From: Colwellia psychrerythraea | GTDB taxonomy: Bacteria; Pseudomonadota; Gammaproteobacteria; Enterobacterales; Alteromonadaceae | Direction of reading: 5' to 3' | NCBI RefSeq assembly: GCF_000764225.1 | Contig: NZ_JQED01000055.1 | Coordinates: 1 to 64,000 of the forward strand | DNA: 64,000 bases | Shown here: positions 17,945-27,554 of the stretch, one piece after another | Position numbering within the stretch: position 1 is the stretch's first letter | How the letters are laid out: each line of letters opens with the position of its first letter | Translations under genes and position numbers: made by a program | Notes under the pieces: generated by a model | Told to the model about the DNA's origin: nothing | The model's database searches: none | What the model saw: only the letters and a program-made list of their open reading frames with translations

Positions 17945-20900
17945 GTGAAAAAAACACTTCTTTTTTTATTCTTATTTAGCCTTAATTTCAGTGCTTTTTC
18001 ACAAGAAGTAAAATTGTTTAAAAATTTCGGTATTGACAACCCAATGTCATATAACTTTGTTAGGACTATTGCTCAAGATAAAGATGGTTTTATGTGGTTT
18101 GGTTCATCTGAGGGGCTTGATCGTTTCGATGGTCACCAAACGCTAAGCTTCCAGCATGATAGCTCGAATCCTACCTCACTTAGTTCTAATGTGATCAGTC
18201 GTATTCTTATTGATAAACAACAAAATATTTGGGTGGGCACTTTTGGTGGCGGCTTGAATTTGTATAGAGAAAAAACTCAAGATTTTCTACATTTCACCAG
18301 CAAAACAAAAAATGCAAGGTTAACCAATGATTCAGTAAATGCATTATTTGAAGATAGCGAAGGTAAAATATGGGTTGCTACAGAAAATGGCTTAAATATT
18401 CTTAGTTATCATGAAGAAGGGTGGTCAACTCAGCAAATATCTCAAGAATTAGGCAACCCTAATAGTCTTACGCATAACGCTGTACTTTCCATTATTGAAA
18501 TCCGTAATCAAGAAATTTGGGTTGGCACAAATGGCGGGGGAATTTCAGTCTTTAATTTACAGGGAAATTTTATTAAATACATTAAGTATGGCGATCAAAA
18601 TAGTGCAACTTATGTCAATAAATTTGTCAGTAGTTTATTCCTAGATAACAACGAAGATGTTTGGATAGGTACAGTTGGTAGTGGTTTATTAAAGTATACT
18701 CCCAGAACAGAAGAATTTATTCACTATCAACTTAATGTTGATGATCAGTCAACGATTAGCAGTAATGCAATAAGTAGTATTTTTCAGGATTCAGCACAAA
18801 ATATTTGGGTTGCTACAGACAATGGTTTATCTATTTATAATGATAAAACCAATCATTTTACTCGATATAATTACTCTCCGAATAATCCGTATAGTATAAG
18901 TAATGACTTTGTTCTTACTTTTTTTGAAGATAAACATAAGGTGATGTGGATAGGTACTTTTTCAGGAGTTAATCGTTGGGATCCTAGCCTTGCGACGTTT
19001 CGACAATATAATACGCAAACTGATCCTGTTTTAAAAAATCACAACATCACTAGTTTTGCGCAATTCGATAAAGATAATATATTTTTTAGCACCTATAGCG
19101 CAGGAATATATCAATTGTCGCAATATGATAATTCAATTCTTCCTGCCGCCTTTAATGCTTCGTTTTCAAAATATAGGATTATGACGCTATTTGCGGATGA
19201 AAATACCTTATGGGTCGGGACGAGAACTTCAGGATTATTTTCAATAAATTTAGATACGCAAGAAGTGGTTTCATATAAACATGATGCTGAAAATAATAAT
19301 TCTATCTCAGCAAATAGCATTACAGATGTTATTAAAGATAGGAATGGTAATCTTTGGGTATCGACTTTCCATCAAGGGCTCAACTTATTGCATAAAGACG
19401 GGACTTTTACGCGCTTTACCAAAAATAAGTTAAATAGAGAAAAAGGGCCCAGCAGTAATCATGTTGTCCAGTTGTTAGAGGATGACCAAGGCTTTATTTG
19501 GTTGGCCACTTTTGGCGGGGGGATAAGTCGTTTTGACCCTAAGAAAGCAACCTTTAAGCATTTTAATCATAAGGAAGATAATCTCAAAGGAATCTCTGAT
19601 GATTTTTCATGGATTATGTTGATGGATAACGAAAAAAACCTTTGGTTTGGAACTCAATCTTCAGGCTTAAGTATATTAAGTCGTGAAAATCGTCAGAATA
19701 ACAATTTTTCATTTACTCACCTAGATAGCAAAGATGGTATGAAAAGCTTGACGGTATATGGTATCACTCAAGATATATATAATGATATTTGGTTTAGTAC
19801 TAATAAAGGCATTTCTCGTTATTCAATGGCTGATAAAAGCTTTAAGCATTTTAACCTGACTCATGGTTTAGTTGATTTAGAATACACGCACTCTGCCGTA
19901 TTTAGAGCAATGGATAACACTTTGTATTTTGGTGCTGGTAAAGGCATGAATAGTATCAACCCAGAAAAAATTAGTAGCAGTCTTACATCACCTGAAGTTC
20001 GATTAACTAGCGTTTTAAAGTTGAATGAGCCAATACCACTGGGGAGTTCATTGTCTAAATTGACCCAATTAGAATTTGACTACAGTGAACAACTTATTTC
20101 ATTCGAATATGTCGGATTGAATTATTCTGCTCCAGAGTCTACCCGTTACAAATATCGTTTATTGGGATTTGATCAAGAGTGGATAGATGCAGGCAAGTCA
20201 CGACGAGCTACTTACACGAACTTGCCCTCTGGTAAATATCAGCTGCAAATCATTGCTGGTAATAATGACAATATATGGAGTAAACCTGGACTATCCCTTG
20301 ATATCGTTGTTAAATCAGCGCCATGGAATACTTGGTGGGCATATTTACTTTATGCTGCGTTAATTGCTCTGTTATTGTTAACTTATTCGCGTTTATTAAA
20401 CCGAAAACTTCTTATTGAACAACAACAAAAAGCCAGTTTAAAACAGCAAGTAAGAGATAAGACACAAGAGTTTCATTTGAAAAATGTTGAGCTTGAACAA
20501 GCAAATCAGCAATTAGAAGATGCTGCAACGATAGATAAGGTAACAGGCGTTAAAAGCCGGCGTTATTTAGATATTTATATCGAACAAGCTAGCCAATTGA
20601 TGTCGCAAATTCATGAAAATATTCTACCGGTACAACGCAGTTTATTACCGCGGTTATACCTAGTAATGATAAAGCTAGACAATATAAAACAAGTAACCAA
20701 TAGCCAATTAGTTAATCTTACTGATCTACTACTTTATAGCCGAAATAATGAAGATTTAGTTATTCGATGGGCTGATGATACTTTTGTGATTATCGGTTAT
20801 GAAAAGGATGATAATACCCGAGAGCTAGTAACACGTTTAACGGGTCGATTTGCCCAAGTATTAGATCATAACATTAAAGCAGATATGTCTTATTCATTTT

Positions 20901-21106
20901 ACCCGTTCAATTATGAACAACCCATGGCGCTATCATGGGATCAAGTGAGTGTTATTACTGAACATGCGTTAAAAGTTGCTCGTGATAATAATATCAATTG
21001 GTTGGGGTTATACTCTCCTAAAGTTCAGCCGTTTAATTATTTAGATGTTATACAGCAAAATGATATTAGTGAGTTAAGTCAATTAGTCAAAATAAAACAG
21101 GGTTAG
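17945..21106 (+). CDS. Reg_prop/Y_Y_Y propeller sensor with degenerate GGDEF domain
   Basis: A 1053-residue membrane sensor. A signal peptide (1-19) is followed by a periplasmic two-component-regulator propeller (about 25-700) with many repeats of the type 'DKDGFMWFGSSEGLDRFD' and 'NIWVGTFGGGLNLY'. A Y_Y_Y domain (about 730-790, YKYRLLGFDQEWIDAG) and one membrane helix (797-816) come next, then a coiled coil (about 820-858) and a GGDEF-like cytoplasmic domain (859-1040). The domain opens normally (DKVTGVKSRRYLD), but the signature loop reads RWADDTF instead of RWGGDEF, so cyclic-di-GMP synthesis is unlikely. It could instead bind GTP or act as a protein-interaction module. It lies just downstream of three secreted proteases and may sense their products. 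Confidence 0.9.
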   Translation: MKKTLLFLFLFSLNFSAFSQEVKLFKNFGIDNPMSYNFVRTIAQDKDGFMWFGSSEGLDRFDGHQTLSFQHDSSNPTSLSSNVISRILIDKQQNIWVGTFGGGLNLYREKTQDFLHFTSKTKNARLTNDSVNALFEDSEGKIWVATENGLNILSYHEEGWSTQQISQELGNPNSLTHNAVLSIIEIRNQEIWVGTNGGGISVFNLQGNFIKYIKYGDQNSATYVNKFVSSLFLDNNEDVWIGTVGSGLLKYTPRTEEFIHYQLNVDDQSTISSNAISSIFQDSAQNIWVATDNGLSIYNDKTNHFTRYNYSPNNPYSISNDFVLTFFEDKHKVMWIGTFSGVNRWDPSLATFRQYNTQTDPVLKNHNITSFAQFDKDNIFFSTYSAGIYQLSQYDNSILPAAFNASFSKYRIMTLFADENTLWVGTRTSGLFSINLDTQEVVSYKHDAENNNSISANSITDVIKDRNGNLWVSTFHQGLNLLHKDGTFTRFTKNKLNREKGPSSNHVVQLLEDDQGFIWLATFGGGISRFDPKKATFKHFNHKEDNLKGISDDFSWIMLMDNEKNLWFGTQSSGLSILSRENRQNNNFSFTHLDSKDGMKSLTVYGITQDIYNDIWFSTNKGISRYSMADKSFKHFNLTHGLVDLEYTHSAVFRAMDNTLYFGAGKGMNSINPEKISSSLTSPEVRLTSVLKLNEPIPLGSSLSKLTQLEFDYSEQLISFEYVGLNYSAPESTRYKYRLLGFDQEWIDAGKSRRATYTNLPSGKYQLQIIAGNNDNIWSKPGLSLDIVVKSAPWNTWWAYLLYAALIALLLLTYSRLLNRKLLIEQQQKASLKQQVRDKTQEFHLKNVELEQANQQLEDAATIDKVTGVKSRRYLDIYIEQASQLMSQIHENILPVQRSLLPRLYLVMIKLDNIKQVTNSQLVNLTDLLLYSRNNEDLVIRWADDTFVIIGYEKDDNTRELVTRLTGRFAQVLDHNIKADMSYSFYPFNYEQPMALSWDQVSVITEHALKVARDNNINWLGLYSPKVQPFNYLDVIQQNDISELSQLVKIKQG

Positions 21107-21142
21107 TGATTAATCAAGGGTAGAGAGAAAATTAGAATAAAC

Positions 21143-21176
21143 GGTAATAGATTGATAGCCACCCCTATTACTTTTA
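21143..21176. terminator. Possible terminator between convergent regulators
   Basis: GTAATAG (21144-21150) pairs with CTATTAC (21165-21171), followed by TTTT. The stem is short and AT-rich, so efficiency is doubtful. Confidence 0.4.
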
Positions 21177-21249
21177 ATAGAAAGTTCTCAAGAGTCTACT
21201 TACACTCCTCCGCTTCTCTGGGGTCTACAGCGACAAGTTGATTGGTCAG

Positions 21250-24200
21250 TTATGAATCTTGAGTTGAGTCTTGTTGCGCTATTTGTTGTTGATATTGTTT
21301 GGGTGTGCAGTGATAGCTTTCTTTAAAACAACGGCCAAAATAGGTCTGAGATGAGAAACCTACATCGAGCGCTATACGGCCAATCTGCGCGCCACTAGTG
21401 AGTAATACTTGTGCTTTTTTCAAACGAAATTCTTTGATAAAGTTATTAGGTGTTGTACCTAATATTACTTTTATCTTTCGTTGTAGTTGCCTCTCGCTCA
21501 TGGCAAGTTCTTTTGCTAGCAATGATATATCAAGCTCTGGATCTGTGTAATGTTTAGCTATCAAGGCTTCAAGTTTATGCAAAAACTTATCTTCCAGACT
21601 GCTTTGTTCAACCATGCTTTGTGTTAAATCAGCAGCATTTTGTTGGCTAGTATTTTTTCGCTCTACTTTTTGATCTTCATTAAATTTTTGTAAAAAGCAC
21701 TTTTGTAACTGCTGTCTATTCGTGATTAAATTTTGAATTCGCGTTAATAGCTCATGTTGGTTGAAAGGCTTACTTAAATACTCATCGGCTTTTAAGTTTA
21801 GGCCTTGTAACCTACTTTCAAGGTCAGATCTTGCTGTTAACAATATTACCGGAATGTGTGCAGTCATTTCATCTTGTTTCAATTGTGTTAAGACCTCGAA
21901 TCCATCAATACCTGTCAACATTAAATCGCAAACAATAAGATCGGGTATATATTCTTGTGCTAATTTCAAGCCAAGTTCACCACTGCCGGCGAGAATACAA
22001 TGATGTTGTTGTTCAATAACTTGCTTTATATGGCTTTGCATATCAAGGTTATCTTCAATCACTAAAACGACTTGTTGTGAATGATTAGTTTCAATATTCG
22101 CGACTGTACGCTGCTCTGTGAGTAATGAGGTCACCTCATTTTCTGAGATACTCATCGATATTTCTGCTTCAACTTCATTTGCAGGTGCTAACGGTATTGA
22201 AAGACTGAATTTACTGCCATGGCCATGTTCGCTCACTAAACTGATTCGCCACCCATGGGCTTTAACGAGCTCATTTACTAAAGATAAGCCAATACCTACA
22301 CCAAAAGTTGCTTGGTTTTTAACATCATCAGCTCTTTGAAAGCGCTCAAAGATTTTATCGATAGAGTCTTTATTGATGCCTATACCTGAGTCAATCACGC
22401 TTAAAATAATAGTATCTTGCTCAACATAAGCATTGACTTGCACAGAGCCACCGCAAGGCGTGTACTTTATCGCATTAGCAAGCAAGTTAAAGGTGATTTT
22501 TTCAAAAGCCTGGCTGTCGCAGTCTAACCACAAGTCGCTAGGGATATTACTCGTAAAGCTTATGTTATTTTGTGATGCTAAACGAGAAAATGAATCTACA
22601 GGCATCATCATTAGGGTTTGCAGTCGGTATGTGTTTAGTGATAATTGTGGGTTGTCACTTAAGCGTGAAAGCTCTAACAGTTGCTCAACCATGCGCACTA
22701 ATCGTAAACCATTACGTTTTGCTGTCGTTAGCTCTTCATTTTCTAACTCATTGCTAGTTTTGGTTATATATCTATCAATAATGCCATTAATGATAGTGAG
22801 TGGTGTTCTAAATTCATGTGAAATGTTAGCGATAAATTTGTCTTTTAATTCTAATGCTTGCTTTTCAGCATGTTTTCTTGCTGATAAATTAATGAAGGTT
22901 ATAACAATAAGAGGTTGTTTCGCGCGATCCGCCCACTGCAACTCAGCTTGCGCTGGAAACTCTGTTCCATCTGAACGAAGTGAAAGACATTCCACAGATA
23001 TACCTAAAGCTTTACGCTGTAATGAATAAACATTACTTTGAAAGTCAAAAAAGAAATGCATTTCATCTTTTTCTGCAAATAAGCGACTCACCGATGTGCC
23101 TTTTAATTCTTGCTCAAGACTTTGAAACATCTGCACCGCGGCGGGATTAGCCGATAAGACTTCACCAGTGATTGAAGTAGTTAAAATGGCATTATTAGAA
23201 GCATTGACTATTGCTTTATCTTCACTATTAATCAGCGTATCGGTTAAATCATTATGCAAGTTATTGAGTTGTTCTAGCTCACTTTTTTCTGATAGCAGAC
23301 TTTGTTTAAGCTTATTAGTTTGACGACGATGAGTAATTGCAATGCTTGCTAGTAAAGTGGTGCCAACAAACAACCAAAAAAATAAGATGATGGATTGTAG
23401 GTTAGTGTTAACACTATAAAACAGCTCATGCTCATAACCATATAAATGTGTGGCTGTAGGGATTAGCATAAGCAGTAAAATATATAATTCTGGATAGGTT
23501 TCTTTTTCTATTGCGATAGGTAACTTGGTTGTTTTTAAAGTGATATTTGCTGTGAGTATAAGTAAGAAATAGGGCAATAAATGAATAAGCTGTGCATAGT
23601 AGTTATTGATATTACTTTGGGTATCAACGAACACATCATTCGTGCCAATAAAAGTGCTTATATTACCAATGAGTAAAAAAACTGCGCTGCCAGAAAGTAG
23701 TGCAAAGGTATAACGCCAAAAATCATTTTTAACACTCAATAAACATTGGAGTAATCTAGCTAGGATCAGGCTGTTTATAACAAGATCAAATAACAAGGAC
23801 GGCTTAGCTGTTTGATATATTTTTTCTGAAAATTCAGCGGGTAATAGAATAAAATAGCAAAAACAAATTAGTGTGAAAAATATAGCGGGGACTCGGCCAC
23901 CAATATATTTATTAAGCGGGACATCACTTAAATGAGGATTGGTTTCTATTGCCAATAAAATAAAAAAGTAAACAAAAAGTGAAGCAAAGTCTTGATACAG
24001 CTGTTGGCTGATAGTTGTAGGAGTATCGTTTAATAATTTACTGGCTATTATTGCGAGTGTTGCTAAGAGCAAATATTGCCAGAATAATTTGAATGATCGA
24101 GATGTTTTTTTTTGAAAACAGAAGAGTAAAAATATACTGCTACATACTTGCAAAGCAAAAAGAGCAAAACTTAATGCGTTAGTAATAGAAACTGGCAGCC

Positions 24201-24279
24201 AGCTGGCAATAAAGTAGTAAGGAATAAAAGTAATAAAGCACACTAAGGCTAGTGTTAATTGTCTACTTGAACTGTGCAA
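21250..24279 (-). CDS. Hybrid membrane sensor kinase: multi-TM, PAS, HisKA/HATPase, REC, AraC HTH
   Basis: A 1009-residue single-chain phosphorelay and transcription factor. About eight N-terminal membrane helices (1-330), resembling 7TM-type sensor modules, are followed by a short coiled coil and a PAS domain (about 345-470). HisKA has the phospho-acceptor His488 (NISHEFRTPL). The HATPase has N, G1 and G2 boxes (NLLANAIKYTP, DSGIGI, GVGIGLSLV). The receiver domain's probable phosphorylated residue is Asp785 (IVCDLMLTG), and an AraC-type double helix-turn-helix (about 905-1005, RIALDVGFSSQTYFGRCF) ends the chain. Bacteroidetes-type hybrid systems have the same cytoplasmic order but a periplasmic sensor; here the sensor is membrane-embedded. 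The DNA-binding domain would act while tethered to the membrane. It is convergent with the propeller sensor. Confidence 0.92.
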   Translation of the reverse strand: MHSSSRQLTLALVCFITFIPYYFIASWLPVSITNALSFALFALQVCSSIFLLFCFQKKTSRSFKLFWQYLLLATLAIIASKLLNDTPTTISQQLYQDFASLFVYFFILLAIETNPHLSDVPLNKYIGGRVPAIFFTLICFCYFILLPAEFSEKIYQTAKPSLLFDLVINSLILARLLQCLLSVKNDFWRYTFALLSGSAVFLLIGNISTFIGTNDVFVDTQSNINNYYAQLIHLLPYFLLILTANITLKTTKLPIAIEKETYPELYILLLMLIPTATHLYGYEHELFYSVNTNLQSIILFFWLFVGTTLLASIAITHRRQTNKLKQSLLSEKSELEQLNNLHNDLTDTLINSEDKAIVNASNNAILTTSITGEVLSANPAAVQMFQSLEQELKGTSVSRLFAEKDEMHFFFDFQSNVYSLQRKALGISVECLSLRSDGTEFPAQAELQWADRAKQPLIVITFINLSARKHAEKQALELKDKFIANISHEFRTPLTIINGIIDRYITKTSNELENEELTTAKRNGLRLVRMVEQLLELSRLSDNPQLSLNTYRLQTLMMMPVDSFSRLASQNNISFTSNIPSDLWLDCDSQAFEKITFNLLANAIKYTPCGGSVQVNAYVEQDTIILSVIDSGIGINKDSIDKIFERFQRADDVKNQATFGVGIGLSLVNELVKAHGWRISLVSEHGHGSKFSLSIPLAPANEVEAEISMSISENEVTSLLTEQRTVANIETNHSQQVVLVIEDNLDMQSHIKQVIEQQHHCILAGSGELGLKLAQEYIPDLIVCDLMLTGIDGFEVLTQLKQDEMTAHIPVILLTARSDLESRLQGLNLKADEYLSKPFNQHELLTRIQNLITNRQQLQKCFLQKFNEDQKVERKNTSQQNAADLTQSMVEQSSLEDKFLHKLEALIAKHYTDPELDISLLAKELAMSERQLQRKIKVILGTTPNNFIKEFRLKKAQVLLTSGAQIGRIALDVGFSSQTYFGRCFKESYHCTPKQYQQQIAQQDSTQDS

Positions 24280-24673
24280 TTGTTCTTCCTATTTAGTATT
24301 TATTTTTTATTACATTTTTAAGTTACTCTGTCCCGTAAATAACCTCTTAATGTAATTTATAATAACACTTTATTAACATCAAGGTGTGAAGCTCTTCTAG
24401 TATATTATCAACGCATCCAGCTATTTCTGCATTTGTAGTCTTTTTAATACAGTCTTAAATTAGCCGTTAAAGGTAAAATGGAAAAGAAAAATTGATGGCA
24501 GCTTCAAAATATATTTTTCAATACCTTTTGAAGCAAATAGAAAATATGCTTGGAAATTAACAGCAAAGAAGTCAATATTAGGGGTGTATCAAGACTATGA
24601 GTGGGCAATGCTTGGCGTTAAATCAGGATAAAAAGTGTGATTCAATATAACCCAGCTTAAAAGTCGTCAACTC
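24280..24673. other. Intergenic stretch with a possible gene remnant at 24464-24634
   Basis: This 394-bp gap has no complete gene. In one plus-strand frame an open stretch from 24464 reads ...DGSFKIYFSIPFEANRKY and QDYEWAMLGVKSG, then stops at 24634. It looks like real protein sequence (balanced residues, good codon use) but has no start codon. It may be the tail of a lost gene. I cannot name it. Confidence 0.3.
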
Positions 24674-25747
24674 TTAAGTGTCAACACGCTCTACAATCGC
24701 AATACCTTGTCGATAACCTAAACCACCATTTCCATGTATTAAGCCAAGTTTTTCAGGACCGTCACATAATCGATGATGCATCAACACAAGCGCATTAAGC
24801 GCTGGATTATTCCAAGCAGCTTTCGCCAAATTCATGCCCCCCGTTATGGTAATACTATGTTCAGCAAGAAACTCTGGAATCTCTTCTAATGCCTCAACTA
24901 AACCACTTATTAATAGAAAAGCCATTGGAACAACGGGGTAACAAGTATAGGTTTCTAATAAAGCATCGCCACCTTTGAATTGTTGAACAAAGTCGATATT
25001 CGCCTCGTCACAAGCTTTTTGGTACGCTTGTTGTAAATGCTCATATCGAGAAATATCACTTAAAAATTCTTCGCCATCACCTTCAAGGCGACTCAAACCT
25101 ACGGCTTTCACCTTTAACCATTGGCTTTTATCCACCCCTAACTTTTCGGCGATATCTGCACGTGCTAGCAATAAGCGACCTGAAAAGTCGACCATAGGGT
25201 TTGCACAGTCAACCCCTCTAAACAAACCTGTTATCGGCTTGTGCCAACGCAAATCAGGCAATAATTCTGGCGTAAAGTTATCTGACAAAGCATTGCGGAA
25301 ACTCATTTGGTAATTTTCAAACAGTGCACTAGAGAACTCTTTAAATTGTTGTTCTGTAATGGTGTGATGTTCACTAAAGGCGCGCGCTAAATCCGTATAA
25401 GCTTGTGTTAATGGATAGCTCTGCCCATAAACGGCCATTTTATCTAGTCTATTTTCCCGGCTATAACCTGTTCTTATATGATCTTCACCACTAATTACCA
25501 CCGCCGCTTCACCATTTTCAATTAATTTTTTGGCCTCAGCTAAGGCTTCAATAGGAGCGCAGCCGCTTCTAAAATGATGTTTTTTCTCAGGGCTATGCCA
25601 ATCAGTCGCTAATGGCTCTATAACTAAATGCTTTGGTGTAACGCCAAATTGAAGTAATTGTGACTCAAGTAGTAATACCTTTTCAAGGCTACCTACCTCA
25701 TCTTGTTGTTTCGCAGCGCCGATAATAAATGCCGATTGAGTTTTCAC
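24674..25747 (-). CDS. Thiolase-like protein with altered active-site signature
   Basis: A 357-residue member of the thiolase-like fold. The N-terminal half carries the segment FRSGCAPIEALAEAKKLIENGE, with Cys63 where thiolases have the acyl-accepting cysteine. The C-terminal half has ITGGMNLAKAAWNNPALNAL where thiolases carry the GGxxxxGHPxGA motif, so the usual catalytic His is absent. The end, GLIHGNGGLGYRQGIAIVE, matches the final strand region of the fold. This suggests acyl binding or transfer, or non-condensing chemistry, rather than classical thiolysis. It is monocistronic, with no fatty-acid genes beside it. Annotation as 'acetyl-CoA acetyltransferase' would be risky. Confidence 0.7.
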   Translation of the reverse strand: MKTQSAFIIGAAKQQDEVGSLEKVLLLESQLLQFGVTPKHLVIEPLATDWHSPEKKHHFRSGCAPIEALAEAKKLIENGEAAVVISGEDHIRTGYSRENRLDKMAVYGQSYPLTQAYTDLARAFSEHHTITEQQFKEFSSALFENYQMSFRNALSDNFTPELLPDLRWHKPITGLFRGVDCANPMVDFSGRLLLARADIAEKLGVDKSQWLKVKAVGLSRLEGDGEEFLSDISRYEHLQQAYQKACDEANIDFVQQFKGGDALLETYTCYPVVPMAFLLISGLVEALEEIPEFLAEHSITITGGMNLAKAAWNNPALNALVLMHHRLCDGPEKLGLIHGNGGLGYRQGIAIVERVDT

Positions 25748-26042
25748 AAGTAATTAAATCCAGAAAAATGATAGTCATTTACTTTATGCTATTTATAACA
25801 AAATTAAAAACCTAAAAGCAGTTAGTTAAATAGGGAACATTAAAACCACTTCACCTTAGTGATAGCAACTATAACCCCTGATTTTATTTAACTGACAAGT
25901 GAATATCGATAGTTAGCAGGCTGCTGCTGTATATAAATTATTAATAGACTAGTCATCAGCTTTCACAGACTTTATTCTGCAATTGAAGAATGTTAAGGGG
26001 TTGGGTAAAGTTGACTAAAATGCAAGTTAAGGGAGTGCTGCG

Positions 26043-26669
26043 ATGTTATTTGAAATTACCGATGTAGTGAATATTATGGGGTTGTCTGCAGTGGCCGTCT
26101 TTGCCATATCGGGGGCACTCGATGCCGCTCGACAGAAAATGGATATTCTTGGTTTTATGCTCATTGGTACGGCTACGGGGATCGGTGGTGGTACGCTTCG
26201 CGATTTGCTACTAGGTAATGTCCCCGTGTTTTGGATACGTGAGCCGATATGGATCATTATTTGTCTTGTTTCGACAGCGATAACCTATTTTATCGCACCA
26301 AAATTAGTTTCTATAACACGAGCGCTGATCTGGATGGATGCGGTTGGTATTGCATTATTCGCTGTAGTTGGCACTGAAATCGCTTTAGAATTTGGTACTT
26401 CTCCGTTAATTGCTATTTGTATGGGAGTGATGACTGCCAGCTTTGGTGGTATCGCTCGTGATGTTCTCAGTGGTAGCAACCTCACGTTGATGAATGAAGA
26501 GCTTTACATCACCACGACTCTGGCTGGTTCAGTGATGTACCTCTGGCTCAATACCCTTAGTCTCCCTCCTAATTATGACTTGATTGGTGGCTTCTGTATT
26601 GCTTTCATTCTGCGTGCATTAGCCATTAGTTTTCATATTAAGTTGCCAAACCTCTATAGAAAGGACTGA
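26043..26669 (+). CDS. TRIC-family / UPF0126 membrane protein (YicG/YadS-like)
   Basis: A 208-residue, roughly seven-helix inner-membrane protein of the UPF0126 family, prokaryotic relatives of trimeric intracellular cation channels. Both tandem UPF0126 halves are visible: AVFAISGALDAARQKMDILG with GIGGGTLRDLLLG in the first, and AVGIALFAVVGTEIALE with ASFGGIARDVLSG in the second. Proposed roles are potassium or glycine permeation. A weak GGGAG lies just upstream of the ATG. It stands alone, with no operon partner. Confidence 0.9.
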   Translation: MLFEITDVVNIMGLSAVAVFAISGALDAARQKMDILGFMLIGTATGIGGGTLRDLLLGNVPVFWIREPIWIIICLVSTAITYFIAPKLVSITRALIWMDAVGIALFAVVGTEIALEFGTSPLIAICMGVMTASFGGIARDVLSGSNLTLMNEELYITTTLAGSVMYLWLNTLSLPPNYDLIGGFCIAFILRALAISFHIKLPNLYRKD

Positions 26670-27554
26670 TACCTCCTATTGATGTGGAAAACATCAGGCT
26701 GATATTATAAAGCAGTCGTTATAATCATGTTTTCGAGCTAACTAAGAGCCACATCAAGCTCGTTGATTTCACCTCATTTAGTGAAAATTACGTAATACGT
26801 CCTAATTAACCTTCTAATATGCCTAATAAGAGTAATTGCACTAATTGGATGCTAAAGTCATTTTGAGGCTAAATTTGGCTTCTTAGGAGCTTATAAAGGC
26901 ATTAATGGTACCCTTATTTGAGCATGAAAACGCAATTATGCTAAATGTATATTCCCTGAATAACTATTCTGTTCGAGTGATGCTTGGTTTATCTGTCTTT
27001 TTATTATTTCTCAGTGTTAAGTAACCGAATAGACTTACTACCACTTTATTCGTAGATAATATATCGATGTAGTACGGTGTTTGTGGTACAAAGCCAAGCA
27101 CAACCACTGTTTTTTTTACTTTACATCTAAAGTATCTTTGATTGTTTATACATTGGTTCTGGTGTTTTATTCAAACAATTTAGTGTGGTGATGTGAGTTT
27201 AATCGTTACTTTAACTTTTCTTTTGTGTGAATATTAATAGTTTTCAGTTGTTTTAAATCACTTTTTTACTGTATATATTCAAATAAGTCGTATATATATT
27301 CATAAAATGATTGACTCAGAACCATTTTGCGGGTAATTTTGCCGGCCGCAATTAATAATGACTTTCACAATTGCATTCGTCTCAAAAAGACTCAGTAGAA
27401 GTCTGGCGTTCGATGTTCAAGAAATTCTAAGTAATATTCTGAAGGATCAGTAGGGCACAGTTTGAACATTATGAATAGATAGCTTAATTAGCAAGCCGCT
27501 TAATGAGAAGCAACAAAAGCTAATAGAAATAGTTTGATGAAATAGGAATAAGCA
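26670..27554. promoter_or_regulatory. Long leader region upstream of gltB, with one possible small ORF
   Basis: These 885 bp contain the gltBD promoter region. No riboswitch is recognised. A 39-codon frame at 26905-27024 (AAAGG five bases before its ATG) would encode a peptide with a hydrophobic C-terminal segment (VMLGLSVFLLFLSV). It could be a small membrane protein, but there is no other support. A small palindrome TTGCGG...CCGCAA lies at 27327-27351. The last 250 bp are very AT-rich up to about 27300. Confidence 0.4.

Noticed and set aside
22433..23029. 198-codon plus-strand frame inside the hybrid kinase gene
   Set aside because: It is the antisense shadow of a gene whose domains are fully conserved on the other strand.
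26905..27024. 39-codon small membrane-peptide frame upstream of gltB
   Set aside because: A fair AAAGG site and a hydrophobic tail exist, but such frames arise by chance in long AT-rich leaders; mentioned only within the intergenic entry.
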